Shown: positions 1 through 8,537, numbered from the stretch's first letter. The stretch: DNA of 64,000 bases from Dyella_B sp035503745 (GCF_035503745.1 NZ_DATJTC010000018.1:62001-126000); one strand, 5' to 3'. The notes: generated from the sequence alone by a model not told the origin. Numbers and translations are program-made.

Positions 1-1148
1 AGGTGCATCGGCGCATTGTGGCTGATGAATAGCGCAAACAGATTGGCGAACAGCGCCGGTCCGAAGATGCCGGCCAGGCTCGCCAGGCTGGTGAGCGCGC
101 CTTGCAGGCGGCCTTGTTCGTGCGGATCGACCTGTTGCGTCATCAGCGCTTGCGAGGGCGGACCGGCCAGCCCGCCCAGGCACAGGAACGGAATGCCCAG
201 CAGGAACAGCCAGCCCGTCGAGGCCAGCCCAAACAACAGATAGCCGGCCACGCACAGCGGCAGGCCGATCATGATCAGCCTGCTTTCGCCCAGCCTTGGC
301 ATCAGCCGGCGCACCAGCACCGCCTGCACCAGGCCGCTGCACAGACCAACCAGCGCCAGCGTATAGCCCACCGCCTGCGGGCCCCAGCCGTAGCGGTAAT
401 CGGTGTACAGCACATAGGTGGAGTTAAGCGAAAACTGCGCGAAGTTGATCAGGAAGAACACCGTCGCGAACGCGAACACCTGCGGATAGCGGCGCAGCAG
501 CACCAGCGCGCCGAACGGATTGGCATGGCTCCAGTTGAAACGTTTGCTGCGGCGTTCTGGCGGCAGCGATTCGGGCAGCACGAAGAAGCCGTAGCAGAAA
601 TTGATCAGCGACAGTCCCGCCGCCACCCAGAACGGCAGGCGGATGCTGTAGTGGCCAAGGAAACCGCCCAGCGCCGGCCCCACGATGAAGCCGATGCCGA
701 ACGCCGCGCCCAGCGCGCCGAACGCGGCCGCGCGCTTTTCCTTCGGCACGATGTCGGCGATGTAGGCATTGGCGGTGGAGAAGCTCGCCGCGCAGATGCC
801 CGACACGCCACGGCCCAGAAACAGCAGCCACAGCACCGGCGTCAGTGCCATCACGATGAAATCCACGCCCAGCCCGAAGCTGGAAATAAGGATCACCGTG
901 CGGCGCCCGTAGCGGTCGGACAAGGTGCCCTGCATCGGCGAAAACACGAACTGCATCAGCATGTAGAGCGTGCCGAACGCGCTGGTCCACACCGCCGCGC
1001 GCGCTATGCTGCCGCCGATCAGTTGCACGATCAGGTGCGGCAGCACCGGAATGATGATGCCGAACGCCAGCATGTCCAGCATCACCGTGACGAAGATGAA
1101 GGCGAAGGCGGCTTTAGTGCGCGACACGGTGTTCGGTGCGGAGTCCAT
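1..1148 (-). CDS. TetA-type MFS drug/H+ antiporter, 3' end outside window
   Basis: A membrane exporter of the major facilitator superfamily, of the kind annotated as TCR/Tet transporters. It is expected to exchange protons for a drug or metabolite across the inner membrane. The protein starts MDSAPNTVSRTKAAFAFIFV and about 382 residues are visible before the window ends, with no stop reached. Motif A is seen as GTLSDRYGRRTV after the second membrane segment, and the antiporter motif C as GFIVGPALGGFLG in the fifth. Hydrophobic segments repeat through the whole length. The start was chosen because the reading frame from the ATG at 1148 gives a canonical short cytoplasmic N-terminus followed directly by TM1. 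Substrate cannot be told from sequence; the family call is firm. Confidence 0.88.
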   Translation of the reverse strand, partial: MDSAPNTVSRTKAAFAFIFVTVMLDMLAFGIIIPVLPHLIVQLIGGSIARAAVWTSAFGTLYMLMQFVFSPMQGTLSDRYGRRTVILISSFGLGVDFIVMALTPVLWLLFLGRGVSGICAASFSTANAYIADIVPKEKRAAAFGALGAAFGIGFIVGPALGGFLGHYSIRLPFWVAAGLSLINFCYGFFVLPESLPPERRSKRFNWSHANPFGALVLLRRYPQVFAFATVFFLINFAQFSLNSTYVLYTDYRYGWGPQAVGYTLALVGLCSGLVQAVLVRRLMPRLGESRLIMIGLPLCVAGYLLFGLASTGWLFLLGIPFLCLGGLAGPPSQALMTQQVDPHEQGRLQGALTSLASLAGIFGPALFANLFALFISHNAPMH

Positions 1149-1298
1149 GCGGGGGCGCGAAAGGGCGGCGGACAGTGCCAAAGGTGCAACGATAGCCGAT
1201 GGCGGGGTGGCTTGGCATGGGTAGAAAGTGACTGAAAGGTCGCAGGCCGGCGGCCACGGAAAGCCGGGGAGGCTGGCCGGGAACGGCGAGAATGCCCA

Positions 1299-1625
1299 TT
1301 ACTGCGGCGGCTGCATCAATTCCCGTTCGTCCAGATACCCGCGATGGTGCCGGTCCAGCTTGTGAAATTCGCGGCGCAGGTTGTCCTGCCATTCCTTGAG
1401 GGTGATCGGCCTGCCGCGCCCGCCGGGCAGTTCGTCCTGCTCCAGCACGCCGTCATGATTGCGGTCCATGAGGTAGAACCTCTGGCTCATGTAGGCCACG
1501 TATTCGGCCTCGTCGATCCGGCCGTCGCCATTGCTGTCCATCGCCTGGAACAGCGCCGACGCCGTGCCCTGCGCCAGCACGGCGATGGGAAGCCACAGCA
1601 GCAGCGCGGCCAGCGATGCGCGCAT
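1299..1625 (-). CDS. Small exported EF-hand (calcium-binding) protein
   Basis: A 108-residue protein with an N-terminal signal peptide (MRASLAALLLWLPIAVLAQG) followed by EF-hand loops. Two loops are clear: DSNGDGRIDEAE and DRNHDGVLEQDE, both with Asp/Asn at positions 1, 3 and 5 and an acidic residue at 12. A third, weaker loop, DRHHRGYLDERE, is near the C-terminus. It probably binds Ca2+ in the periplasm or at the outer membrane; no enzymatic domain is visible. Its start codon overlaps the folE stop (TGATG), so the two genes are likely translationally coupled and co-transcribed. A longer in-frame reading inside folE exists but is not the gene, because the signal peptide begins here. Confidence 0.82.
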   Translation of the reverse strand: MRASLAALLLWLPIAVLAQGTASALFQAMDSNGDGRIDEAEYVAYMSQRFYLMDRNHDGVLEQDELPGGRGRPITLKEWQDNLRREFHKLDRHHRGYLDERELMQPPQ

Positions 1626-2221
1626 CAGCGGTCGCGCTTGATGCCGATGAAATCGAGAAACTCCGCGCGCGTGCGCGCGTCGTCGCGGAAGCTGCCCAGC
1701 ATCTGGCTGGTGATCATCGATACGCCGCGCTTGTGCACGCCGCGGGTGGTCATGCACTCGTGGCTGGCGTCGATCACCACGGCCACGCCCGCCGGGTGCA
1801 GGTTGTCCTGGATGCAGCGCGCGATCTGGGCAGTGAGCTTTTCCTGCACCTGGAAGCGGCGCGCGTAGGCGTCCACCACGCGGGCGAGCTTGCTGATGCC
1901 CACCACACGGTTGGTCGGCAGGTAACCCACGTGGGCACGGCCGATGATCGGGGCCATGTGGTGTTCGCAATGACTTTCGAATTCGATATCGCGCAACACC
2001 ACCATCTCGTCGTAGCCCGCCACTTCCTCGAAGGTGCGGCGCAGGTATTCGCCCGGATCGGTCCGGTAGCCGCTGAACCAGTCGCGATAGGCCTTCGCCA
2101 CGCGGCGCGGCGTATCGAGCAAGCCCTCGCGCGTCGGATCCTCGCCGGCCCAGCGCAGCAAAATGCGCACGGCCTCCTCGGCCTGTTCGGGGGTGACGTC
2201 GTGGGGCTCGTGCTCGCTCAT
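1625..2221 (-). CDS. folE: GTP cyclohydrolase I
   Basis: Converts GTP to 7,8-dihydroneopterin triphosphate, the first step of tetrahydrofolate synthesis, in the cytoplasm. The 198-residue length is typical of the family. Zinc and active-site motifs are intact: FESHCEHHMAPIIG supplies Cys and His ligands, and SHECMTTRGV supplies the second ligand Cys. The GVHKRGVSM loop and the C-terminal RAEFLDFIG are also characteristic. The gene diverges from the shikimate-dehydrogenase-like gene, with 166 bp between them, and its stop overlaps the start of the EF-hand gene. A possible -10 (TACAAT, 2252-2257 on the minus strand) lies about 30 bp upstream, without a convincing -35. Confidence 0.96.
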   Translation of the reverse strand: MSEHEPHDVTPEQAEEAVRILLRWAGEDPTREGLLDTPRRVAKAYRDWFSGYRTDPGEYLRRTFEEVAGYDEMVVLRDIEFESHCEHHMAPIIGRAHVGYLPTNRVVGISKLARVVDAYARRFQVQEKLTAQIARCIQDNLHPAGVAVVIDASHECMTTRGVHKRGVSMITSQMLGSFRDDARTRAEFLDFIGIKRDR

Positions 2222-2275
2222 GCGGCTTCCTTGGTGATGCTCAGGCCGGCCATTGTAGCGCCCACGTCAAGCCTT

Positions 2276-2304
2276 TTATTGATCTGGCCGGCGCGCCCTA
2301 ATAA
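2276..2304 (+). promoter_or_regulatory. Predicted sigma70 promoter of the SdhL-like gene
   Basis: TTATTG (2276-2281), a 17-bp spacer and TAATAA (2299-2304) make a reasonable sigma70-type promoter pointing at the gene starting at 2388. This would give a leader of roughly 75 nt. Prediction from sequence only. Confidence 0.4.
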
Positions 2305-2387
2305 GGTCCCCCGGCAAGCACCCTGCCGGCCGGCGCCCCGGCGCCCCCCCGACGATACCGTTCGACAGCCCACGCAGACGCATCGAT

Positions 2388-3206
2388 ATGTCCCTTTCCA
2401 TCAACCGCGACACCCAGCTTTGCATGTCCCTGTCCGCCCGGCCGGGCAACTTCGGCACGCGCTTCCAGAACTTCCTGTACCAGGCGCTTGGCCTCAACTA
2501 CGTGTACAAGTCGTTCACCACGCGCGATCTTGCCGCGGCGATCGGCGGCATCCGCGCCCTGGGCATTCGCGGCTGTGCGATCTCGATGCCCTTCAAGGAG
2601 GCGGTGATGCCGATGGTGGATCACATCGATGCATCGGCCGCGGCGATCGGTTCCATCAACACCATCGTCAACGACGACGGCTACCTGCGTTCCTACAACA
2701 CCGACTACATCGCCGTGCGCAAGTTGATTGAGCAGCATGGCATTGCCCGCCACATGCATCTTGCTTTGCGCGGCAGCGGGGGCATGGCCAAGGCGGTGGC
2801 CTGCGCATTTCGCGACGCGGGTTTCCGGCATGGGCATATCGTGGCGCGCAACGAAGCCACCGGGCGCAAGCTTGCCCAGGCCAGCGGTTTTGCGTGGGCA
2901 CCCGACATGGCGGGGTTGTCGGCGCAGGTGTTGATCAACGTGACGCCGATCGGCATGGAAGGCGGCGTTGAAGCCAGCGAGCTGGCATTCGATGCGAGCG
3001 ACGTGGCGCGTGCGCAGGTGGTGTTCGATGTCGTGGCATCGCCGCCGGAGACGCCGGTGATCGGGCTGGCGCGTTCGCTGGGCAAACAGGTTGTGACCGG
3101 CGCGGAAGTGATCGTGTTGCAGGCGGTGGAGCAGTTCGTGCTTTATACCGGCGTGCGGCCGGACGACGATTTGATTGCGCAAGCGGCCGAGCATGCATTG
3201 CGTTGA
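2388..3206 (+). CDS. Shikimate 5-dehydrogenase-like protein (SdhL / HI0607 type)
   Basis: A 272-residue member of the shikimate dehydrogenase superfamily. It closely resembles the SDH-L subgroup typified by Haemophilus HI0607 rather than biosynthetic AroE: the N-terminus NRDTQLCMSLSARPGNFGTR and the segment ALGIRGCAISMPFKE are hallmarks of that subgroup. The catalytic Lys (MPFKE) and the Asn and Asp of the substrate site (SINTIVND, YNTDYIA) are present. The NADP-binding turn reads RGSGGMAKAV, one residue off the usual GAGGA pattern. SDH-L enzymes oxidise shikimate only slowly and their true substrate is unsettled. The gene stands alone, preceded by its own promoter-like sequence. Confidence 0.87.
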   Translation: MSLSINRDTQLCMSLSARPGNFGTRFQNFLYQALGLNYVYKSFTTRDLAAAIGGIRALGIRGCAISMPFKEAVMPMVDHIDASAAAIGSINTIVNDDGYLRSYNTDYIAVRKLIEQHGIARHMHLALRGSGGMAKAVACAFRDAGFRHGHIVARNEATGRKLAQASGFAWAPDMAGLSAQVLINVTPIGMEGGVEASELAFDASDVARAQVVFDVVASPPETPVIGLARSLGKQVVTGAEVIVLQAVEQFVLYTGVRPDDDLIAQAAEHALR

Positions 3207-3305
3207 TGTGCGCTTGGTCAGGCGTCTTGCGTCGAAATAAGCCAGGCCATGGACTGCGCCCGCACTGTCATGCCGGCGTGGTGAAGCGTGCCTCATTCAT
3301 GTCGA

Positions 3306-3356
3306 GTCGGGCGTGCCGAAAACAACAACATCCCAGGGAGGATGGGCACGCCCGAC
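3306..3356. repeat. 12-bp perfect inverted repeat, 27-nt loop
   Basis: GTCGGGCGTGCC (3306-3317) is followed after 27 nt by its exact reverse complement GGCACGCCCGAC (3345-3356). There is no T-tract on either side, so it is not a standard intrinsic terminator. The loop contains an AGGGAGGATG string that resembles a ribosome site and start but opens no convincing gene. Confidence 0.6.
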
Positions 3357-3448
3357 AGACGTAGCGTTGCACAGTTGGATCAGGGCGTATGTCGGATTCG
3401 GGCGGTTCGTGGCGCTGGCGAAGGCCTACACCTTGTCGGAATTTGGCC

Positions 3449-3501
3449 AGGGCCTGCTCAGACTGTTGGCGTGGGCTACATCCATCGTGTGAACAGGCCC
3501 T
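3449..3501. repeat. Imperfect inverted repeat, possible relic of a small mobile element
   Basis: AGGGCCTGCTCAGAC (3449-3463) on the plus strand faces AGGGCCTGTTCACAC read from the minus strand (3501-3487), 13 of 15 positions identical. The 53-bp unit looks like two terminal repeats brought close together, as in a collapsed insertion sequence or MITE, but no transposase piece is present. Confidence 0.3.
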
Positions 3502-3611
3502 AGTACGCGATCGCTCGTCCAGGCGCATGGCACACGTCCGAAGGCGGCACGGATCAAGGCAACATAAGCCCTATTCGCGCGGGCGGCCAAAGCCATCGTT
3601 GCGGGGCAAGC

Positions 3612-4967
3612 TTATTCGTCCGCGGCTTCCTCGTTTGCCGTCGAATCGCCCAGCAGTTGCTGGGTCTGCTCGCCAGGCATGGTTTCGACGTTGCGCAGCT
3701 TGCGTTCGATCGCGCGCGTGCGTACCGACGTGCTGTCCAGGTGCTTGCCGGCTTCTTCCAGTTTCTTGCGCACGGTGTCGAGCACGCCGCCGAATTTGCC
3801 GAATTCGTTTTTCACCGCCCCGAGCAATTGCCACACTTCGCTGCTGCGCTGCTGGATCGCCAGCGTGCGGAAGCCCATCTGCAGGCTGTTGAGCAGGGCG
3901 GCGAGGGTAGTGGGGCCGGCGATGGTGATGCGTTGTTCGCGTTGCAGGCTTTCGAACAGACCGGGACGACGGATGATTTCGGCGTAAAGGCCTTCGGTGG
4001 GCAGGAACAGGATGGCAAAGTCGGTGGTGGCGGGAGGCGCGATGTATTTGGCGCGGATGGTTTTGGCTTCCTCGCGCACGCGCCGCTCCAGCGCGGAGGC
4101 GGCGCGTTCGACGGCGTCGGCGTCGGCCTGCTGCTGGGCGTCGAGCAGGCGCTCGTAGTCTTCGCGTGGGAATTTGGCGTCGATCGGCAGCCAGACCTGG
4201 CTGTCGCGGTCGCTGCCGGGCAGGCGGATGGCAAATTCCACACGTTCGTCCGAGCCGGGCACGGTGGCGATGTTGGCGGCGTATTGCTCGGGCGTGAGCA
4301 TTTGTTCGAGCAGGGCGGCCAGTTGCATTTCGCCCAGGATGCCGCGCGTCTTCACGTTGTTGAGCACGCGCTTGAGGTCGCCCACGCCGCTGGCCAGCGA
4401 TTGCATTTCGCCCAGGCCACGCTGCACCGCTTCGAGGCGTTCGGAGACGAGCTGGAACGATTGGCCTAGCCGTGCCTCCAGCGTGGACTGGAGTTTTTCC
4501 TCGACCGTGGCGCGCATTTGTTCCAGCTTGGTGGCGTTGTCCTGCTGGATCGCGCCGAGCTTGGTTTCGAGCGTGGCGCGCACTTCGGCGAGGCGCTTTT
4601 CGTTGTCGGCGGCGATCGCGGTCAGGCGCTGCCGTTGTTGCTCGCCGAGCTGGGCGAGCTGGGCGGCGAGTTCCTCGCGGCCGCGGCGGGCGTCTTCGGT
4701 CAGGCGTTGGCTGAGCGCCTGCATGCTGGTGTCGGTGCGCTCGGTGAGTGCGTCCAGGCGCTGGCCGAATTGCTGCAAGGCCTGGCTGAGTTCGCCGCGG
4801 CCGGCGCGCTGTTCTTGTGCCATGGCTTCGCGCAGGTGGCGGTTGTCGTCTTTGAGGGCGTCCAGGCGCGCGTTCAGGCCGGCGTCGTGGTGGCCGCGCA
4901 GCAATGCGAACACCTGCATGATGAGCACGGCGACTAGCAGGATCAGCAGGATATCGAGCAGGGGCAT
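3612..4967 (-). CDS. rmuC: DNA recombination protein RmuC
   Basis: RmuC limits recombination at inverted repeats and carries a predicted nuclease-like domain. The 451-residue protein has an N-terminal membrane anchor (MPLLDILLILLVAVLIMQVF). A long Ala/Glu/Gln-rich coiled coil follows (about residues 35-190), then the RmuC domain: NNVKTRGILGEMQLAALLEQ, a VWLPIDAKFPREDYERLL core and FLPTEGLYAE. The acidic C-terminal tail is not conserved in the family. The start at 4967 was preferred over a frame start 48 nt upstream because the anchor begins there. It diverges from the Pr6Pr gene, with about 100 bp between starts. Confidence 0.93.
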   Translation of the reverse strand: MPLLDILLILLVAVLIMQVFALLRGHHDAGLNARLDALKDDNRHLREAMAQEQRAGRGELSQALQQFGQRLDALTERTDTSMQALSQRLTEDARRGREELAAQLAQLGEQQRQRLTAIAADNEKRLAEVRATLETKLGAIQQDNATKLEQMRATVEEKLQSTLEARLGQSFQLVSERLEAVQRGLGEMQSLASGVGDLKRVLNNVKTRGILGEMQLAALLEQMLTPEQYAANIATVPGSDERVEFAIRLPGSDRDSQVWLPIDAKFPREDYERLLDAQQQADADAVERAASALERRVREEAKTIRAKYIAPPATTDFAILFLPTEGLYAEIIRRPGLFESLQREQRITIAGPTTLAALLNSLQMGFRTLAIQQRSSEVWQLLGAVKNEFGKFGGVLDTVRKKLEEAGKHLDSTSVRTRAIERKLRNVETMPGEQTQQLLGDSTANEEAADE

Positions 4968-5068
4968 GGGTGGTTCCGGTGGTGGCGCTGCACAGTGTAC
5001 GCGTTGTCGTATCACTGCCTGAGATCGGGGTAGTATCGGCCCACCGCAACGCTTGCGCAGGTGCGCTT

Positions 5069-5740
5069 ATGCACAAGCCGTACGCCCGGGGACGGTTGTT
5101 GGCCGCGTTGATCGCGCTGGTCGGCTGGCCTGGCCTTTTATTGCAGCTTTATCTGTCGATCCGGATGGTGCAGGCCCATGGCCGCACGGTGATGTACGGC
5201 CTGATGCTGTATCTGGGTTTCTTCACCGTGTTGACCAATATCCTTGCGGCTTTGGCGGTGACTTTGCCGTTGCTGGCGCCGCGTTCGGCGGCGGGACGCT
5301 TGTTCTCGCGGCAGGAGGCGATCGGCTGGGTGACGGCCAGCATCGTGTTTGTTGGCGTGGCGTATTACGTGCTGCTGCGCAAGCTGTGGTCGCCGCAAGG
5401 TTTGCAATGGCTGGCGGATGTGTCGATGCACTACGCGGTGCCGCTGCTGTTTCTGTTGTATAGCCTGACTGTGCTGCGCGGCGCGGCGTTGCGCTGGTGG
5501 GTGCCGTTGCGGTGGAGTCTTTATCCGGTGGCGTATTTTGCTTACGCGCTGGTGCGCGGTGCGGTGGTGGGCAGTTATCCGTATGCCTTCATCGACGCGG
5601 CGACGCTGGGCTATGCGGTGACGCTGCGCAACGCGTGCCTGCTGTGGGTGGCGTTTGTGGTGCTGGCCTATGCGCTGCTGTTGGGGTGGCGGTTCGCCGG
5701 GGCGCGTCAGTCGACCCGGCAGAACACCGCCTTGAGGTAG
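5069..5740 (+). CDS. Pr6Pr family multi-spanning membrane protein
   Basis: A 223-residue inner-membrane protein with about six hydrophobic segments, starting MHKPYARGRLLAALIALVGW. The layout and motifs (YLGFFTVLTNILAAL, PLLFLLYSL, YPYAFIDAATLGY) fit the Pr6Pr family, whose function is unknown. The upstream in-frame ATG at 4970 would add 33 residues overlapping the rmuC promoter side and was rejected. The 3' end overlaps the convergent rlmI gene by 34 bp. Confidence 0.75.
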   Translation: MHKPYARGRLLAALIALVGWPGLLLQLYLSIRMVQAHGRTVMYGLMLYLGFFTVLTNILAALAVTLPLLAPRSAAGRLFSRQEAIGWVTASIVFVGVAYYVLLRKLWSPQGLQWLADVSMHYAVPLLFLLYSLTVLRGAALRWWVPLRWSLYPVAYFAYALVRGAVVGSYPYAFIDAATLGYAVTLRNACLLWVAFVVLAYALLLGWRFAGARQSTRQNTALR

Positions 5741-6879
5741 CGGCTTTCGGGCACGTCGGTACGCACCGGATGATCGGCGCCCGCGCCGCGCACTTCCAGG
5801 ATCTGGATTTCGCGCTCGGCATTGAGCGCCACGCGGCGCAGCATTTCCAGGAAATCCGCTTCGCTGACCAGCCCCGTGCACGAGCAGGTCAACAGCAGGC
5901 CGCCGGGCGCGATGACGTCCAGCGCAAGGCGGTTCATGGCGAAGTATTTCTTCAGCGCATCGATCACCTTGCTGCGGTCGCGGGTGAGCTTGGCCGGGTC
6001 CAGGATCACCGCGTCGTAGCGTTCGCCGTCCGCGGCGGCCTGGCGCAGCCAGTCGAAAATGTCCGCTTGCTCGAAGCGTGCGGGCAGGTTGTTGGCTGCG
6101 GCGTTGGCGCGGGCGATCTCAAGAATGCCGCCGTCCATGTCCACGCCGGTGACTTCCGTGGCGCCCCCGGCCATGGCATGCACGGCAAAACCGCCGGCGT
6201 TGCAGCACAGGTCCAGCACGCGGCGGTCGCGCGCGAGTTCGGCGAAGCGGCGGCGGTTTTCGCGCTGGTCGGCGAAGAAGCCGGTCTTGTGGCCGTAGCC
6301 GGGCGCGGCATGGAAACGCAGGCCATGCTCGTGCACTTCGACGGGAGCGGGGGCTTCCATCTCGCGGCAATCGAACGATTCCTGCTTTTGCACGTGGCTC
6401 TCGGCGAACCAATACAGGCGCGCGCCGGGGAAATGGCGCAGCAGCGCGGCATGGATCGCATCGCGGAATTTCCACATGCCGGCGGCGAAGTATTCGATCA
6501 CCAGGATGTCGGCGTAGCGGTCCACGATGAGGCCGGAGAGACCGTCGCCCTCGCTGTGCACCACGCGCCAGGCGTCGGTGGTGTCGTCCAGTTTCAGCAC
6601 CTGGCGGCGCAAGGCCACGGCGCGGTCGATGCGCGCGGCGATCCAGCCGGCATCGATGGCCTCGCCGGCATCGTCCGTCAGCAGGCGTAGCGCGATGCGC
6701 GCGTGGCCGTTCCAGAAACCGCGCCCCGCAAAGCGGTATTTGGCATCCATCACGTCCACCACCGTGCCGGGCGGCAGGCGCGAAGGGGGCTTGTGCACCT
6801 GCGCCGACCACACCCAGGGGTGCCCCGGCGGGCGGTCGGATTTGAGGCGGATGACGGGCAGTTCGGTGAGTGTGGTCAT
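5707..6879 (-). CDS. rlmI: 23S rRNA (cytosine-5)-methyltransferase of the RlmI/YccW family
   Basis: SAM-dependent methyltransferase acting on 23S rRNA (C1962 in E. coli). Of its 390 residues, the first ~75 form a PUA RNA-binding domain (LKSDRPPGHPWVWSAQVHKP, KYRFAGRGFWN), followed by the EEHD-like linker and a Rossmann methyltransferase domain. The SAM site reads VLDLCCNAGGFAVHAMAGG with GVDMD after strand 2. The catalytic strand 4 reads DAVILDPAKLTRDRS, where E. coli has DPP. The Cys strand 6 motif is LLTCSCTG. The start MTTLTELPVIRLKSD was chosen over a frame start 27 nt upstream by alignment to the PUA fold. It converges on the Pr6Pr gene. Confidence 0.9.
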   Translation of the reverse strand: MTTLTELPVIRLKSDRPPGHPWVWSAQVHKPPSRLPPGTVVDVMDAKYRFAGRGFWNGHARIALRLLTDDAGEAIDAGWIAARIDRAVALRRQVLKLDDTTDAWRVVHSEGDGLSGLIVDRYADILVIEYFAAGMWKFRDAIHAALLRHFPGARLYWFAESHVQKQESFDCREMEAPAPVEVHEHGLRFHAAPGYGHKTGFFADQRENRRRFAELARDRRVLDLCCNAGGFAVHAMAGGATEVTGVDMDGGILEIARANAAANNLPARFEQADIFDWLRQAAADGERYDAVILDPAKLTRDRSKVIDALKKYFAMNRLALDVIAPGGLLLTCSCTGLVSEADFLEMLRRVALNAEREIQILEVRGAGADHPVRTDVPESRYLKAVFCRVD

Positions 6880-7078
6880 CGGCCAATGATAACCGGCGTG
6901 TGGCAAAGCCTCGCGCTTTGGCTTGCTGTCACCGCCGAGGCACGTAGGGACGGCACAGGAATGTGCCGGGCTTTGAGGCGCGAGAAGACGGTTCGGATGG
7001 GGCCGTCCGCGCGAAAACCTGTATTTTCAGCTGGATATTGACCGCGACGTGCCGAGCCGGGATGGCCCCTGTTCCCAA

Positions 7079-7098
7079 CCCTCTCCCGGGGGAGAGGG
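7079..7098. repeat. CCCTCTCCC/GGGAGAGGG palindrome
   Basis: A nine-base arm CCCTCTCCC (7079-7087) meets GGGAGAGGG (7090-7098) across two bases. The same nine-base stem recurs at 60530-60552, and related stems occur at the right end of the window, so it is probably a dispersed extragenic palindrome. It lies just past the 3' end of the membrane-protein gene ending at 7110 and may double as a 3' stabiliser or weak terminator. Confidence 0.6.
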
Positions 7099-7109
7099 CG
7101 CAGCGCGGG

Positions 7110-7547
7110 TCAGCGCAGTTTGAGTATCAGCCAGGACAGCAGCGCCAGCAGGTTGACGCCCAGGCGCGAGGCCGAGGGGCCGCCGAAGGCCAGGGCAAAG
7201 CCGTAGCTGCCCAGGCGCCAGGCGAGGTCCGGGTGTACGGGTGTATGAAAGACCACCGATAAATTGACGAACGCCCCACAATGCAGCGCGTAGCTGAAGA
7301 TCGGCGTGGCGATCAGCGGCAGTTGCAGCAGTTGGGCGATGCTGGAGAAGTGAATGCCGCGCTCGCTGTTTTCCAGCAGCAGCACGCCCGCGACCAGTAC
7401 GAAGGCGTAGAGCGCGAAGGCGATCAGGCCGATCGCCGCCGTGCGCAACGGCCCAAGTTCGAGCAGGCGTGGCAGGATCGTGGCCATGCCGAAGAAGCCG
7501 CCGGCGATTTCCAGGATACCGATCAGTCGAAACAGGACTTGACGCAT
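7110..7547 (-). CDS. Hypothetical four-TM membrane protein
   Basis: A 145-residue protein of unknown function with about four hydrophobic helices: around residues 5-25, 37-60, 70-95 and 115-142. It is otherwise devoid of catalytic motifs and has no signal peptide distinct from TM1. Its start (MRQVLFRLIGILEIAGG) follows the srkA stop by 22 nt and is preceded by a GGGGTG ribosome-site-like sequence. This makes it the last gene of a likely thioesterase-srkA-membrane protein operon. The name of the family is not known to me. Confidence 0.7.
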   Translation of the reverse strand: MRQVLFRLIGILEIAGGFFGMATILPRLLELGPLRTAAIGLIAFALYAFVLVAGVLLLENSERGIHFSSIAQLLQLPLIATPIFSYALHCGAFVNLSVVFHTPVHPDLAWRLGSYGFALAFGGPSASRLGVNLLALLSWLILKLR

Positions 7548-7569
7548 TCAACACCCCATCAAAAAAACA

Positions 7570-8517
7570 TTATTCAAGTTTGTCGGCCTGCTCGTACAGG
7601 TCGGTGATGTGCTGTTCCCACCAACGCGGTTCGGCGGCGAAGGGGAACGCGGCGGGAAACGCCGGGTCTAGCCAGCGCGCGGCGATCCAGCCGGCATAAT
7701 GCACTTGCCGCATGGCGCGCAGCGCGGGTACCAGGCCCAGTTCCGCGTGATCGAAGTCACGCATCGAAGCATAGCCTTCCAGCAGGGCGTCCATCGCGCG
7801 CTCGTCATGGGCGAGCATCCACAGATCCTGCACGGCCGGTCCCATGCGCGCGTCGTCCAGATCGACGAAGTGCGGGCCCGTATCGGTCCACAGTACGTTG
7901 CCCGGGTGGCAGTCGCCGTGCAGGCGCAGCTGGCGCACGGGACCGACCGCTTGAAGGCGTGCGGCGACGGCGCGGTCCACGCATTCGATCGCGCTGCGGT
8001 AGCGATCGGCCAGGGCGGCCGGCAGCAGCGTGGAAGCGAGCACTGCGCGCATCGGCTGCGCGATCAAGGTATCGCGGTCGAGCTGGCCGCGGTGTGCGAA
8101 TGCCGAGCGCGCACCGACGCCGTGGATGCGCGCGATCAGGCGCCCCAGCCACTCCAGTTGATCGGCCGATTCGAGCGACGGCGCGCGCCCGCCGTGCCGT
8201 GGCGTCAAGGCATAACGGAAGCCCTCGTGATGGCGCAGCGTGCGTCCGGCGAAGGCACGCGGCGCGACCACGGGCAGCTCGGCATCGGCCAGTTCCTGCG
8301 CGAAAGCATGTTCTTCCAGGATCGCCGCATCGCTCCAGCGGTGCGGACGATAGAATTTCGCCACGACGGGCGCATCGTCTTCCAGGCCCACCTGCCAGAC
8401 GCGGTTTTCGTAACTGTTGAGTGCAAGCAGACGGCCGTCGGGCCACAGGCCGCAGGTGGTCACCGCGTCCAGGACCAGGTCGGGCGTCAGCCGTGCATAG
8501 GGTGTTTCGTGCGACAT
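7570..8517 (-). CDS. srkA: Stress response Ser/Thr protein kinase SrkA (YihE family)
   Basis: A eukaryotic-like kinase with the aminoglycoside-phosphotransferase fold; in E. coli SrkA/YihE protects against stress-induced death. The 315 residues include the N-lobe (LNSYENRVWQVGLED, PVVAKFYRP with the ATP-binding Lys) and the catalytic loop LHGDCHPGNVLW. The metal-binding HFVDLDDARMGP and the C-terminal helical WEQHITDLYEQ are also present. The protein begins MSHETPYARLTPDLVLDAV, matching the family N-terminus. A 39-residue upstream extension of the open frame is Arg/His rich and was rejected. It starts 20 nt after the thioesterase stop, in the same operon. Confidence 0.92.
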   Translation of the reverse strand: MSHETPYARLTPDLVLDAVTTCGLWPDGRLLALNSYENRVWQVGLEDDAPVVAKFYRPHRWSDAAILEEHAFAQELADAELPVVAPRAFAGRTLRHHEGFRYALTPRHGGRAPSLESADQLEWLGRLIARIHGVGARSAFAHRGQLDRDTLIAQPMRAVLASTLLPAALADRYRSAIECVDRAVAARLQAVGPVRQLRLHGDCHPGNVLWTDTGPHFVDLDDARMGPAVQDLWMLAHDERAMDALLEGYASMRDFDHAELGLVPALRAMRQVHYAGWIAARWLDPAFPAAFPFAAEPRWWEQHITDLYEQADKLE

Positions 8518-8537
8518 GGATCGGCGCGCCGCACGGA

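Larger units (their letters stand above)
3207..3611. other. Gene-free stretch with two inverted-repeat features
   Basis: No convincing protein gene in about 405 bp. Short open frames exist but lack ribosome sites, recognisable domains and codon character. The stretch holds a 12-bp perfect inverted repeat (3306-3317 and 3345-3356) and, further on, a 15-bp imperfect inverted repeat enclosing 23 bp (3449-3501). Both are listed separately. Confidence 0.5.

Noticed and set aside
102..1235. 377-residue plus-strand open frame across the MFS exporter
   Set aside because: Antisense to a gene with clear MFS motifs; the frame is His/Arg/Gln-rich with no domain, as expected from the reverse strand of GC-rich coding DNA.
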